DNA from: UBA668 sp038234785
GTDB taxonomy: Bacteria; Actinomycetota; Acidimicrobiia; Acidimicrobiales; Ilumatobacteraceae
Direction of reading: 5' to 3'
Assembly (NCBI GenBank): GCA_038234785.1
Contig: JBBQTC010000006.1
Location: 1-64,000 of the forward strand
Length of the DNA stretch: 64,000 bases
Positions 8,869 through 16,848 of the stretch are shown piece after piece; positions within the stretch are counted from its first letter, which is position 1; every line of letters starts with the position of its first letter. The notes under the pieces are model-generated. The model made no database searches. It was not told the origin of the DNA and was given only the letters and a program-made list of their open reading frames with translations. The translations under genes and the position numbers were made by a program.

Positions 8869-10488
8869 TTGAACACGTTCGAGGCTCCTCCTCGGTCGCC
8901 GCGCGCCAACCACATGCCCGACCCGTTCAGTCCCCGGCTGCCCTCGGCCACTCGGACCCGCACCGCGGCCACGGTGTCGGACTCGACAATGGTCGCAATC
9001 ATCGAGTCGCACAGTCCGCAGCCCTCACGACCCATCGGCGTGCCGGCCAGCGGGGCGGACCACTTCACTCCTATCAGGCGACGTCAGGCCACGAGCGGGT
9101 TCCGGCTGTTCCGCCGACTGCTCGCCGCCGTCATCGTGGTCGGCAGCGTCGCCGGTGGCGTCTTCGTCTACCGCACCTACATCGACACCGCACCGCCGCA
9201 CCCGAAGGACTGGGACCCTCGGGTGGCGGGATTGGTGGCGTTCGTGGAGAGCGAGCGCGGTCTCGTGTTCCAGCATCCGATCTACCTGGACTTCCTCGAC
9301 GACACTGCGTACGCGGCCACCATCACGCCGGACGTCACGTCGCTCGACGATGCGAGCGTCGAGGACGCGTCGGTCGAGTCGGACCTTCTCGACGCATTCA
9401 CCCTGACCGCCGGGTACGACGCGGTGGCCGGACAGCAGACCTTCGACTCGGTGAGCACGCTCGGCGTCTACACGCCGTCGACCGATCGGATCACGCTGCG
9501 GGGAACTCAGTTGACCCCCTCGCTGAAGGTCGTCGTCGTCCACGAGTTGACGCACGCCCTGCAGCAGCAGTACTTCGGGCTCCACCTCGACGGCGGCGAC
9601 GACCTCGCCGTGCGCAGCATCGCCGAAGCCGATGCGATGCGCGTGGAGAGCGTTTATCTGGCCAGCCTCACACCCGACGAGCAGGCAGCGGTCGCCTCCG
9701 AGAACGCCGCTCGGCCGAGCATCCTCGGCGCGCTCGCGACGCTGCCCTGGCCGGTCGTCGAACTGCACTACGCCCCATATCGACTCGGCCCGACGCTGCT
9801 CACCACCGTCTACGCGCGATCCGGCAATGCCGGGGTCGATGCGTTGCTCCGCAACCCTCCTCCCGAAGAAGTCCTCATCAGCCCCTGGAAGTACCAGATG
9901 GGTGAGACGGACGTGCAGATCTCCGTGGACGCACCCAAGGAGGCCTCCGTCGTGCAGGGCTCACGGCCACTGTCCATGATGCGGATCCTCGTGATGCTCG
10001 ACGCCTGGCTGCCGTGGACGATGGCGCGCGGCGCCCTCGACGGATGGGCCGGCGGCGCGTACGTGACCTACCACCGCGGCGGTGCCAAGGGTGCGCTGTG
10101 CTTCACCGCGACCGCCGTGTTCGACAGCGGTACCGACCAGTTCCTCAACGCGCTCACGTGGTGGGCGGCGGCGGCGGGAACGACAGCAGCGCCAACGGTG
10201 AACGGCAACAGCGTCACCTTCCAGTCGTGTGCCCGCGGCCTGCGGGCGATCGCCCCGCCGGTGCCCGTGATCGGTCCCGGTGCAGAGATCGGACTCGAGT
10301 ACGCGTCCATTCCCGACGGCGCGATTCTCACCACGCAGGCATCCGCAATGCCGTTCCTCTGCACGGCACGGGCGATGATCGACGATCCCACGGCGGCGCC
10401 GCTCCTGGCGTCGTTCGGCCGCACCCCCGACCAGCAGGCCGAGGTCGACCGAATCCGACTCGCGGCGGCGGGCAACTGCAGCTTCTGA
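8869..10488 (+). CDS. Single-span membrane protein with HExTH metalloprotease-like motif
   Basis: A 539-residue protein with a disordered cytoplasmic N-terminus, one membrane span at about 83-102 and a large extracytoplasmic part. VVVHELTHALQQQYFG at about residues 221-236 carries the zinc-protease HExxH pattern (His225, Glu226, His229). A Glu near 252 (SIAEADA) could be the third ligand, as in gluzincins. I do not recognise the family, and the rest of the sequence gives no substrate hint. Starts at 8869 or 8914 are both possible. The next gene is 31 bases downstream on the same strand. A surface-anchored metallopeptidase is a reasonable inference, unproven. Confidence 0.6.
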   Translation: MNTFEAPPRSPRANHMPDPFSPRLPSATRTRTAATVSDSTMVAIIESHSPQPSRPIGVPASGADHFTPIRRRQATSGFRLFRRLLAAVIVVGSVAGGVFVYRTYIDTAPPHPKDWDPRVAGLVAFVESERGLVFQHPIYLDFLDDTAYAATITPDVTSLDDASVEDASVESDLLDAFTLTAGYDAVAGQQTFDSVSTLGVYTPSTDRITLRGTQLTPSLKVVVVHELTHALQQQYFGLHLDGGDDLAVRSIAEADAMRVESVYLASLTPDEQAAVASENAARPSILGALATLPWPVVELHYAPYRLGPTLLTTVYARSGNAGVDALLRNPPPEEVLISPWKYQMGETDVQISVDAPKEASVVQGSRPLSMMRILVMLDAWLPWTMARGALDGWAGGAYVTYHRGGAKGALCFTATAVFDSGTDQFLNALTWWAAAAGTTAAPTVNGNSVTFQSCARGLRAIAPPVPVIGPGAEIGLEYASIPDGAILTTQASAMPFLCTARAMIDDPTAAPLLASFGRTPDQQAEVDRIRLAAAGNCSF

Positions 10489-10519
10489 CGCACACAGCCA
10501 GGAGCCCTACGATCGGGGC

Positions 10520-10945
10520 ATGAGCACCGGATCGATGACCCTTCAAGAACGCGACGACTTCCTACGAGGTGTCCACGTCGGCATCCTCGCGGTCGACGAG
10601 CCCGGTCGGGGTCCGCTGGCGATGCCCATCTGGTACATCTGCCGCGACGGCGCAATCGAGATCGGTATGGACGGCGACTCGCTGAAGGCCCGACTCCTCC
10701 GTGCGGCTGGGCGCGCGACGCTCACCGTGCAGGACGAGGCACCGCCGTACAAGTACGTGTGCGTCGAGGGGCCGGTCGAGATCCGAGCCGAGGCAGGCGA
10801 CACGCTGGAGATGGCAAGTCGCTACCTCGGCGCTGAGCTGGGTGAGTGGTACGCGACGACCAACCCCTCGACGGCCGCCTCGGTCGTCGCGATCCTGCAG
10901 CCCGAGCACTGGCGCACGTTCGACTTCGGCAAGACACTCGGCTGA
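10520..10945 (+). CDS. Pyridoxamine-5'-phosphate-oxidase-fold protein, possibly F420-dependent
   Basis: A 141-residue split-barrel protein. MTLQERDDFLRGVHVGILAV and PLAMPIWYIC form the N-terminal strand pair. The KARLLRAAGRATLTVQDE segment and the YVCVEGPVEI strand are usual for the actinobacterial flavin/deazaflavin-binding families of this fold. Members bind FMN, heme or F420 and act as reductases or cofactor-binding proteins; no residue here settles which. It lies 11 bases upstream of the M20 peptidase gene on the same strand and is probably cotranscribed with it. Confidence 0.7.
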   Translation: MSTGSMTLQERDDFLRGVHVGILAVDEPGRGPLAMPIWYICRDGAIEIGMDGDSLKARLLRAAGRATLTVQDEAPPYKYVCVEGPVEIRAEAGDTLEMASRYLGAELGEWYATTNPSTAASVVAILQPEHWRTFDFGKTLG

Positions 10946-10956
10946 GGCGTATCCCC

Positions 10957-12291
10957 ATGACCGAACGACTGACCCACACCGGCGAGACCACGGAGCTGTT
11001 GGGCACGCTCATCCGCAACGCCTGCGTCAACGACGGCACTCCGGACTCCGGCGGTGAGCGACGAAACGCCGACACGTTGCAGACCTACCTCGAGGGCGCC
11101 GGACTGGATGTGCAGCAGTTCACCGCGCGCGGCGACCGAACCTCGGTGGTGGCGCGCATCGAGGGCACCGACCCGACCGCACCGAAGTTGTGCCTCATGG
11201 GGCACACCGATGTTGTTCCCGTCAGCCGTGACGGATGGAGTCGCGACCCGTTCGGCGGTGAGGTCGTCGACGGTGAGATCTGGGGACGGGGCGCGGTCGA
11301 CATGCTCAACATCACGGCGTCGATGGCAGTCGGGTTCAGGGAGCTCGCTCGGACGGGTTTCCGGCCCAAGGGCGACATCATCTACTTCGGGGTCGCCGAC
11401 GAAGAAGCCGGCGGCGTGTGGGGCGCGAAGTGGATGGTGGACAACCATTGGGACGCGATCCAGTGCGACTACGTGCTCACCGAGATGGGCGGCTGGTCCC
11501 ACGGCGGCGGACGGCACGTGGGCATCAGCGTGGGCGAGAAGGGTCTCGCCTGGCGGCGGCTGAAGGTGAAGGGAACGCCCGGCCACGGGTCCATGCCCTA
11601 CGGCGCCGACAACGCACTGCTGAAGGCCGCCGAGGTGGTCCGTCGCCTCGGCCAGTACCAACCAGGTGCCAAACTCGACGAGCTCTGGGCGGCCGGGGTG
11701 ATGGCCGCAAGTCTCCCCGACGACGTGAAGGCGGGCCTGCTCGACCCTGCGCGCCTGGAGGCGACGCTGGCGTCGCTGCCGGTCCCCACCGCCAAGGTGC
11801 TACACGCCTGCACGCATACGACGATCTCGCCGAACGTCGTGCATGGTGGCGTCAAGACCAATGTGATCCCGGACTCGGTCGAGATCGATGTCGACATCCG
11901 CACGCTGCCCGGCGACGATCGCGATCGGGTCGCCGCCTATCTCCGCGAGGCCTTGGGCGACCTCGCCGGCGACGTCGAGATCACGTCGATCTTCGACGAC
12001 ACGTCGTCGATCTCACCGATGCACAACCAGATGTGGAACATCCTCCAGGACCGCACCCGAGTGGTGTATCCCGACGCCGACCTCCTCCCGGAGCTCATCG
12101 TCGGCGGCACCGACAGCCGGTTCTTCCGCACGAAGGGCACCGTTGCGTACGGCACCGGCCTGTTCAGTCCGGGTGTGAGCTTCGAACAGTTCGCCAGTCG
12201 GTTCCACGGCCACGACGAGCGGATCGACATCGAGAGCCTCGGCCTGTCGACCGACTACTGGATCGGCATCTGTCATGACCTGTCCGACTGA
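10957..12291 (+). CDS. M20-family metallopeptidase (ArgE/DapE/CPG2-like)
   Basis: This 444-residue protein starts at ATG 10957. The two-zinc site of M20 enzymes is visible in order: LMGHTDVVPVS (His ligand and catalytic Asp), WGRGAVDMLN (bridging Asp), ADEEAGG (general-base Glu and metal Glu) and the C-terminal GGTDSRFFR. The dimerisation domain lies between, beginning with KGTPGHGSMP. Family members hydrolyse amide bonds in peptides or N-acyl amino acids. The absence of other dap or arg genes nearby argues for a general carboxypeptidase or aminoacylase rather than lysine biosynthesis. Confidence 0.82.
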   Translation: MTERLTHTGETTELLGTLIRNACVNDGTPDSGGERRNADTLQTYLEGAGLDVQQFTARGDRTSVVARIEGTDPTAPKLCLMGHTDVVPVSRDGWSRDPFGGEVVDGEIWGRGAVDMLNITASMAVGFRELARTGFRPKGDIIYFGVADEEAGGVWGAKWMVDNHWDAIQCDYVLTEMGGWSHGGGRHVGISVGEKGLAWRRLKVKGTPGHGSMPYGADNALLKAAEVVRRLGQYQPGAKLDELWAAGVMAASLPDDVKAGLLDPARLEATLASLPVPTAKVLHACTHTTISPNVVHGGVKTNVIPDSVEIDVDIRTLPGDDRDRVAAYLREALGDLAGDVEITSIFDDTSSISPMHNQMWNILQDRTRVVYPDADLLPELIVGGTDSRFFRTKGTVAYGTGLFSPGVSFEQFASRFHGHDERIDIESLGLSTDYWIGICHDLSD

Positions 12292-12318
12292 CCGTCAATC
12301 GGCGCGGTGGCGGGTCGA

Positions 12319-12393
12319 CTTCTGGACAGGAATCGTGCCTCGTCGGCATCTGGGCACGAATATTCCCGGAGTGCGAGAAGGATCCTCCCCAGA
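12319..12393. repeat. Dispersed palindromic element, copy 1
   Basis: Lies between the convergent ends of the M20 and S4-domain genes. It begins CTTCTGGACAGGAATCGT and ends GAAGGATCCTCCCCAGA, which are roughly reverse complements, with a degenerate half-copy (CATCTGGGCACGAATATTCC) between. Similar elements occur at about 24886-24965 and 47651-47725. In this convergent position a bidirectional terminator role is plausible, though there is no T-run. Confidence 0.5.
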
Positions 12394-12443
12394 TCGGGGC
12401 GGGGTCGGGACCAGGTCGAGGGGGCGGCGGCAGGCAGGCGCGG

Positions 12444-12767
12444 TCAGCCCTTGCGCAAGCGATCGATCTGCCGGCGATCACGCTTGGTCGGGCGGCCCGC
12501 ACCGCGCTCGCGGCGGAAGATCGGAGTGTCGTCCGCCGGTGCGACGGGCGGCGAATGGTCGATGAGGCACTCGGCAGCGATCGGTGCGCCGACCCGCTTG
12601 TGGATCACGCTCACCACTTCGACGACCCGCTGACGCTGGGCGATGCGCGCCTCGATCCGGTCGCCGACCTTCACGGCCGAGGCCGCCTTCGCCGGTGCGT
12701 TGTTCAGCAGTACGTGGCCGGATCGGCACAGTTCGGTCGCCGCCGACCGCGTCGGCGTGAGACGCAC
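12444..12767 (-). CDS. S4-domain RNA-binding protein (Hsp15-like)
   Basis: A 107-residue reading from GTG 12767 contains most of an S4 domain (SAATELCRSGHVLLNN, then AVKVGDRIE) and a basic tail with GRPTKRDRRQIDRL, as in Hsp15-type heat-shock proteins that bind stalled 50S subunits. The first S4 helix is usually preceded by RLDxWLWAVR; these residues are encoded in frame just upstream (12768-12791), but no ATG, GTG or TTG precedes them before the frame leaves S4-like sequence. The real start may be non-standard, or a small frameshift may be present near 12800. The family call is secure; the N-terminus is not. Confidence 0.75.
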   Translation of the reverse strand: MRLTPTRSAATELCRSGHVLLNNAPAKAASAVKVGDRIEARIAQRQRVVEVVSVIHKRVGAPIAAECLIDHSPPVAPADDTPIFRRERGAGRPTKRDRRQIDRLRKG

Positions 12768-12865
12768 GGCCCAGAGCCAGATGTCGAGACGGACGGTGTC
12801 GATGCGACCATCGTCGCATGCCGGCGCGGCCGAAACCGTCCGGGTGAGGGCCCGAGTCTGGGAAG

Positions 12866-13888
12866 ATGTCGCCCGTGACCGACCCGCTCCCCAAGGAACA
12901 CTGGCTGCTCGAAGTCGTCGACGCGATGCCCGACGGTGTCGTCATCGTCGACCTCGACGGCATGATGATGCTGGTCAACAGGGAGATGGAGCGCCTCATC
13001 GGCTTCACGCGCGAGGAGATGCTCGGCAATCCGGTGGAGATGCTCCTGCCCGCAGAGCTCGATCGTTCACACCGTGCGCATCGTGAGGACTACGCACGCA
13101 ACCCGCACCGACGTTCGATGGGCGCCGGCCTCTCCCTCGCCGCTCGCCGCAAGGACGGCAGCGTGTTCCCGGTGGAGGTCTCACTGGCACCATCCGAGAT
13201 CGAGTCGCAGGAGGTGGTGATCGCCTCGGTCCGCGACGTCACGTCCAGCCGGCAGGCCGAATCGGATCTTGCGGCGGCTCGCCAGCGCGTGCTGCTCGCC
13301 GAGGACCACGAACGCATCGCCCGCGACCTGCACGACACCGTCATCCAGCGCTTGTTCGCCTCCGGACTTTCGCTGCAGAGCGTGCTGCCAACGGTGCCCG
13401 AGACCTCGAAGGTGAAGATCGAGCGGATCATCGACGACCAGGACGACGCCATCCGCGAGTTGCGGACAGCCATCTTCGGGCTCGCCAGCAAACGCAGCAC
13501 CGGCCGCACGGTGCGCGTGGTCGTCAACGACCTCGTCGACGAGGCGGCACGGGTGTTGGGCTTCCGCCCGACGCTGCACTTCAGCGGCGTGCTCGACACC
13601 ATCGATGAACCGACCACGGCCGAGGTGGCCGCCGTCGTTCGCGAGTCCCTGAGCAACGTCGCCCGCCACGCTCGAGCCCGGAAGGTGGAGGTCACCCTCC
13701 GCCACGCCGATGACGAACTCTCGCTGGTGGTCAGCGACGACGGTGAGGGCATTCCCGGCAGCCATCGGCTGGGCAGTGGCTTGTTGAACATGCACGACCG
13801 CGCCGAGCGCATGGGCGGTAGTTGCTCGGTGACGTCCGGCGAGAGCACCGGTACGACCGTGCGGTGGCAGATCCCGGTGGTCGACTGA
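12866..13888 (+). CDS. PAS-domain sensor histidine kinase, NarL/DevS group
   Basis: This 340-residue cytoplasmic kinase has an N-terminal PAS domain (about 12-125, with GVVIVDLDGMMMLVN and the closing RKDGSVFPVEVSL strand). A HisKA_3 dimerisation helix follows, with RIARDLHDTVIQRLF (phosphorylated His156), then an HATPase domain (about 235-337: VRESLSNVARHA, DDGEGI, GSGLLNMHDRA). No membrane span is seen, so it senses an internal signal such as redox state or a ligand. Its likely partner is the convergent response regulator whose stop lies 1 base away at 13890. A GTG at 12875 is an alternative start. Confidence 0.9.
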   Translation: MSPVTDPLPKEHWLLEVVDAMPDGVVIVDLDGMMMLVNREMERLIGFTREEMLGNPVEMLLPAELDRSHRAHREDYARNPHRRSMGAGLSLAARRKDGSVFPVEVSLAPSEIESQEVVIASVRDVTSSRQAESDLAAARQRVLLAEDHERIARDLHDTVIQRLFASGLSLQSVLPTVPETSKVKIERIIDDQDDAIRELRTAIFGLASKRSTGRTVRVVVNDLVDEAARVLGFRPTLHFSGVLDTIDEPTTAEVAAVVRESLSNVARHARARKVEVTLRHADDELSLVVSDDGEGIPGSHRLGSGLLNMHDRAERMGGSCSVTSGESTGTTVRWQIPVVD

Positions 13889-13889
13889 C

Positions 13890-14558
13890 TCAGTCGTCCG
13901 ACGGTGTGCGGCCGACGCCGGCCTTCACCGCGAACACTGCGGCCTCGGTTCGGCGGCTCATGCCCAATTTCATCAGCATGTTGGACACGTAGTTCTTCAC
14001 CGTCTTCTCGGCGAGGTGCAACGCGGTACCGATCTGGCGATTGGTGGCGCCCTCGGCGATGAGGTCGAGGATCTTTCGCTCCTGAGGCGTGAGCTTGGCG
14101 AGTCGCTCGTCCTCCTCGGAGGGGTGGCGCAACCGGTGCAGCACCTTGCTGGTGACGGTCGGATCGAGCAGTGACTCGCCGCGGGCCACGCGGCGGATCG
14201 CGGTGACGAGATCGTTCCCGCGGATCTGCTTGAGCACGTAGCCCGAGGCGCCGGCCATGATCGCCTCGAAGAGCGCATCGTCGTCGCTGAACGACGTGAG
14301 CATCAGGCACGCCAGTTCCGGGAGTTGGCTACGGACCTCGCGGCACACCTCCACGCCGCTGCCATCGGGCAGCCGGACGTCGAGCACCGCCACATCGGGT
14401 CGGACGGCGGGAATGCGCTGCACCGCCTCGGCGGCGGTGCCGGCTTCGCCCACGACCTCCAGCCCGGGTTCGGCTTCGATCAGCTCGCGCACACCGCGAC
14501 GCACGATCTCGTGGTCGTCGAGCAGGAAGACGGTGATGGGTTTCGGGGACTCATCCAT
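13890..14558 (-). CDS. DevR/NarL-type response regulator
   Basis: This 222-residue two-domain regulator has a receiver (residues 8-125) with the acidic pocket LLDDHE and the phospho-acceptor Asp60 in VAVLDVRLPDG. A LuxR-type helix-turn-helix (about 155-215, LTPQERKILDLIAEGATNRQIG) follows. The SFSDDDALFEAIMAGASGYVLKQ segment closely resembles the hypoxia/nitric-oxide regulator DevR (DosR) of mycobacteria. It faces the PAS kinase at 12866-13888 tail to tail, so the two form a two-component system made from separate transcripts. ATG 14558 is chosen because the receiver starts there. Confidence 0.9.
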   Translation of the reverse strand: MDESPKPITVFLLDDHEIVRRGVRELIEAEPGLEVVGEAGTAAEAVQRIPAVRPDVAVLDVRLPDGSGVEVCREVRSQLPELACLMLTSFSDDDALFEAIMAGASGYVLKQIRGNDLVTAIRRVARGESLLDPTVTSKVLHRLRHPSEEDERLAKLTPQERKILDLIAEGATNRQIGTALHLAEKTVKNYVSNMLMKLGMSRRTEAAVFAVKAGVGRTPSDD

Positions 14559-14655
14559 GCGGCACAGGCAATCACACCGGGGTAGCACCTGTCAGGGACC
14601 TTGGTCACATTGTCACAAGGTCACAATGTCGCCGAGGCCGCGTAAACTCGCGATC

Positions 14656-15636
14656 GTGCTGCAGATCCAACCCCCTCCCGTACTCCCCCAGGCCAACGAC
14701 GCCTGCTGGTGCGGCAGTGGCCGCAAGTACAAGCGCTGCCACAAACCGCTGGAAGGCAGGGTCCTTCAGGGCGAGATCAGCCCGATGAGACCCGTCCCCG
14801 GCCACATCGGCCGGCCACCGTACGCGGCGACCGGCGAAGCGCCCCGGTGGGCCGAGCCACGCGTCAAGAGCCCGGAGATCATCGAGCGGATGCGCCATGC
14901 GTGCACGATGGCCGCCGAGATCCTGCGCCTCTCCGGGGAGATCGTGCGCCCCGGCATCACCACCGACGAGATCGACGTGTTCGTCCACGAGGCCACCATT
15001 GAACGCGGCGCGTATCCGAGCCCGCTCAACTACCACGGCTACCCGAAGAGCGTCTGCACGAGCGTCAACGAGGTCATCTGCCACGGCATCCCCGACAGCC
15101 GGGTTCTGCAGGACGGCGACATCGTCAACCTCGACGTCACCTGCTTCGTCGGCGGCGTCCACGGCGACACCAACGCCACGTTCTTCGTCGGCAACGTCGA
15201 TCCGGCCAGCCGCGAGCTCGTGAAGGTCACCGAGGAATGCATGTGGCACGGCATCGAGGCCGTGCAGCCGGGTCGGCCGCTCAGCGACATCGGCCGCGCC
15301 ATCGAGAACCACGCCAAGAAGCACAAGCTCGGTGTGGTCAAGGCGTTCATCGGTCATGGCATCGGCGAGCAGTTCCACACCGACATCCAAGTGCTGCACT
15401 ACTACGACGAGCGGGCGAACATGATCATGCGACCGGGCATGACCTTCACCATCGAGCCGATGATCACCCTGGGCGGGTGGCAGCACAAGATGGCGTTCGA
15501 CGACGACTGGACCGCGGTCACCGCCGACGGCAAGCGCACCGCCCAGTTCGAGCACACCATGCTCGTCACCGACGACGGCGTCGACGTGCTCACCGCACCG
15601 GGCGGCGTGTCACCCTCGGCTCCTTGGCGGCGCTGA
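14656..15636 (+). CDS. map: Type I methionine aminopeptidase with N-terminal SEC-C zinc motif
   Basis: This 326-residue enzyme starts at GTG 14656. Residues 17-29 form a SEC-C type zinc motif (CWCGSGRKYKRCH), as in some bacterial methionine aminopeptidases, probably for ribosome association. The catalytic domain follows with the cobalt/manganese ligands in NLDVTCFVGGVHGDTN (two Asp), the HGIG(E) segment (His), FTIEPM (Glu) and QFEHTMLV (Glu). It removes the initiator methionine from nascent proteins. The 3' end overlaps the convergent MFS gene by 27 bases. Confidence 0.92.
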   Translation: MLQIQPPPVLPQANDACWCGSGRKYKRCHKPLEGRVLQGEISPMRPVPGHIGRPPYAATGEAPRWAEPRVKSPEIIERMRHACTMAAEILRLSGEIVRPGITTDEIDVFVHEATIERGAYPSPLNYHGYPKSVCTSVNEVICHGIPDSRVLQDGDIVNLDVTCFVGGVHGDTNATFFVGNVDPASRELVKVTEECMWHGIEAVQPGRPLSDIGRAIENHAKKHKLGVVKAFIGHGIGEQFHTDIQVLHYYDERANMIMRPGMTFTIEPMITLGGWQHKMAFDDDWTAVTADGKRTAQFEHTMLVTDDGVDVLTAPGGVSPSAPWRR

Positions 15637-16848
15637 GTCCACGCTGACCGCCGCGCCGACGTACACCGTCGGCCGATGCGGGAAGCGCGACGCGGTGGCC
15701 AGAGCGACGGTCAGCGCGACCACGCACATGACGAACATCGTGCCGACCCCGTGGGCATCATCGTCGACGACCAGCGCGAGTACGAGGCTCGCGGCGATGC
15801 TGCCGACGTAACGCGCCGCGGAGAGCACGCCCGACGCCAGCCCGATACGGGCGACGGGTGCCGATTCGAGGCCTGCCGTGGTGATGCCCGGAATCGCCAG
15901 GCCCAGGCCGAGCCCGAACAACAACAGCACCACGAGCAGCAACGTCGACGCTGGATCATCGCCGAACACCGCGGTCGCTGCGACCGCCACCGCCGCGACC
16001 GCGAGTCCGGCGACGACCGGCGAACGGCGGCCGTGGAGGTCGCCCCATCGCCCGCCGACCGGGCTCATCACGATCTGGCCGAGCGTCAGCAGCGACAGGG
16101 CCAACCCGATGGAACCCGAACCCCAGCCGCGGGCATCGAGCAGGAGCGGTGTCACCAGCAGCAGCGAGTACTGGGCGAGCACGGCCAGCGACTGCGTCCC
16201 GAGTGCGGAGGCGAAGACCGGGTTCACCAACCGCGGTCGATCGTCGTCGGGCGAGACCTTCGCGGTCGCGGATCGCGCCGGCGAGATCGGCACGGTTCTC
16301 CGCAGCACGTACAGGATCGCGAGGACCAGCGGGATGTTGATGCCGAAGATCGCCCGCCACCCGAGGGTGGCGATCAACAGCCCACCGATGACCGGCCCCA
16401 ACCCCGCGCCGACGCCGATGACCGAGTTCTGCAGGCCGAAGGCGCGACCGCGCTCCTCGGGCGTGGTGATCATCCGCAGCGTGGCCTGCACGCTGGGAGT
16501 GATGGCAGAGGCGAACACGGCCTGCACCGCTCGACAGACGACCAGCATCACGAACGTGGTCGACAACATGCTCGCCGTGGAGAACACGCCGAAGCCGATC
16601 ACCGCGATCGTGCCGAGACGTCGCGCACCGATGGCGTCACCGAGACGACCTGACAGCGGTTGACCGACGAGCATCGCCGCCAGGTAGACCGTGACGAGGA
16701 GACCGGCGTGGCCCTTCTCGATGTGGAACTCCTTGGCCAGACGCGGCAAGGCGACGGCGATCATCGTGGAGTTGAGCGGTACGAGCACCGCGGCGAATGC
16801 CACCCCGGTGATCGTGAACGTGGAGACGCCCTCTCGGGGTTCGCTCAT
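15610..16848 (-). CDS. MFS drug-resistance-type exporter
   Basis: This 412-residue, very hydrophobic protein has about 12 predicted spans. The MFS motif A is RLGDAIGARRLG after span 2, and PSVQATLRMITTPEERGRAFG with VGAGLGPVIGGLL (motif C-like) marks proton antiporters of the DHA groups. It probably exports small molecules using the proton gradient; no substrate can be named. Its start overlaps the stop of the upstream PEP-utilising-domain gene by ATGA, so the two are translated together, which may link the transporter to modification of its substrate. Confidence 0.82.
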   Translation of the reverse strand: MSEPREGVSTFTITGVAFAAVLVPLNSTMIAVALPRLAKEFHIEKGHAGLLVTVYLAAMLVGQPLSGRLGDAIGARRLGTIAVIGFGVFSTASMLSTTFVMLVVCRAVQAVFASAITPSVQATLRMITTPEERGRAFGLQNSVIGVGAGLGPVIGGLLIATLGWRAIFGINIPLVLAILYVLRRTVPISPARSATAKVSPDDDRPRLVNPVFASALGTQSLAVLAQYSLLLVTPLLLDARGWGSGSIGLALSLLTLGQIVMSPVGGRWGDLHGRRSPVVAGLAVAAVAVAATAVFGDDPASTLLLVVLLLFGLGLGLAIPGITTAGLESAPVARIGLASGVLSAARYVGSIAASLVLALVVDDDAHGVGTMFVMCVVALTVALATASRFPHRPTVYVGAAVSVDSAPPRSRG

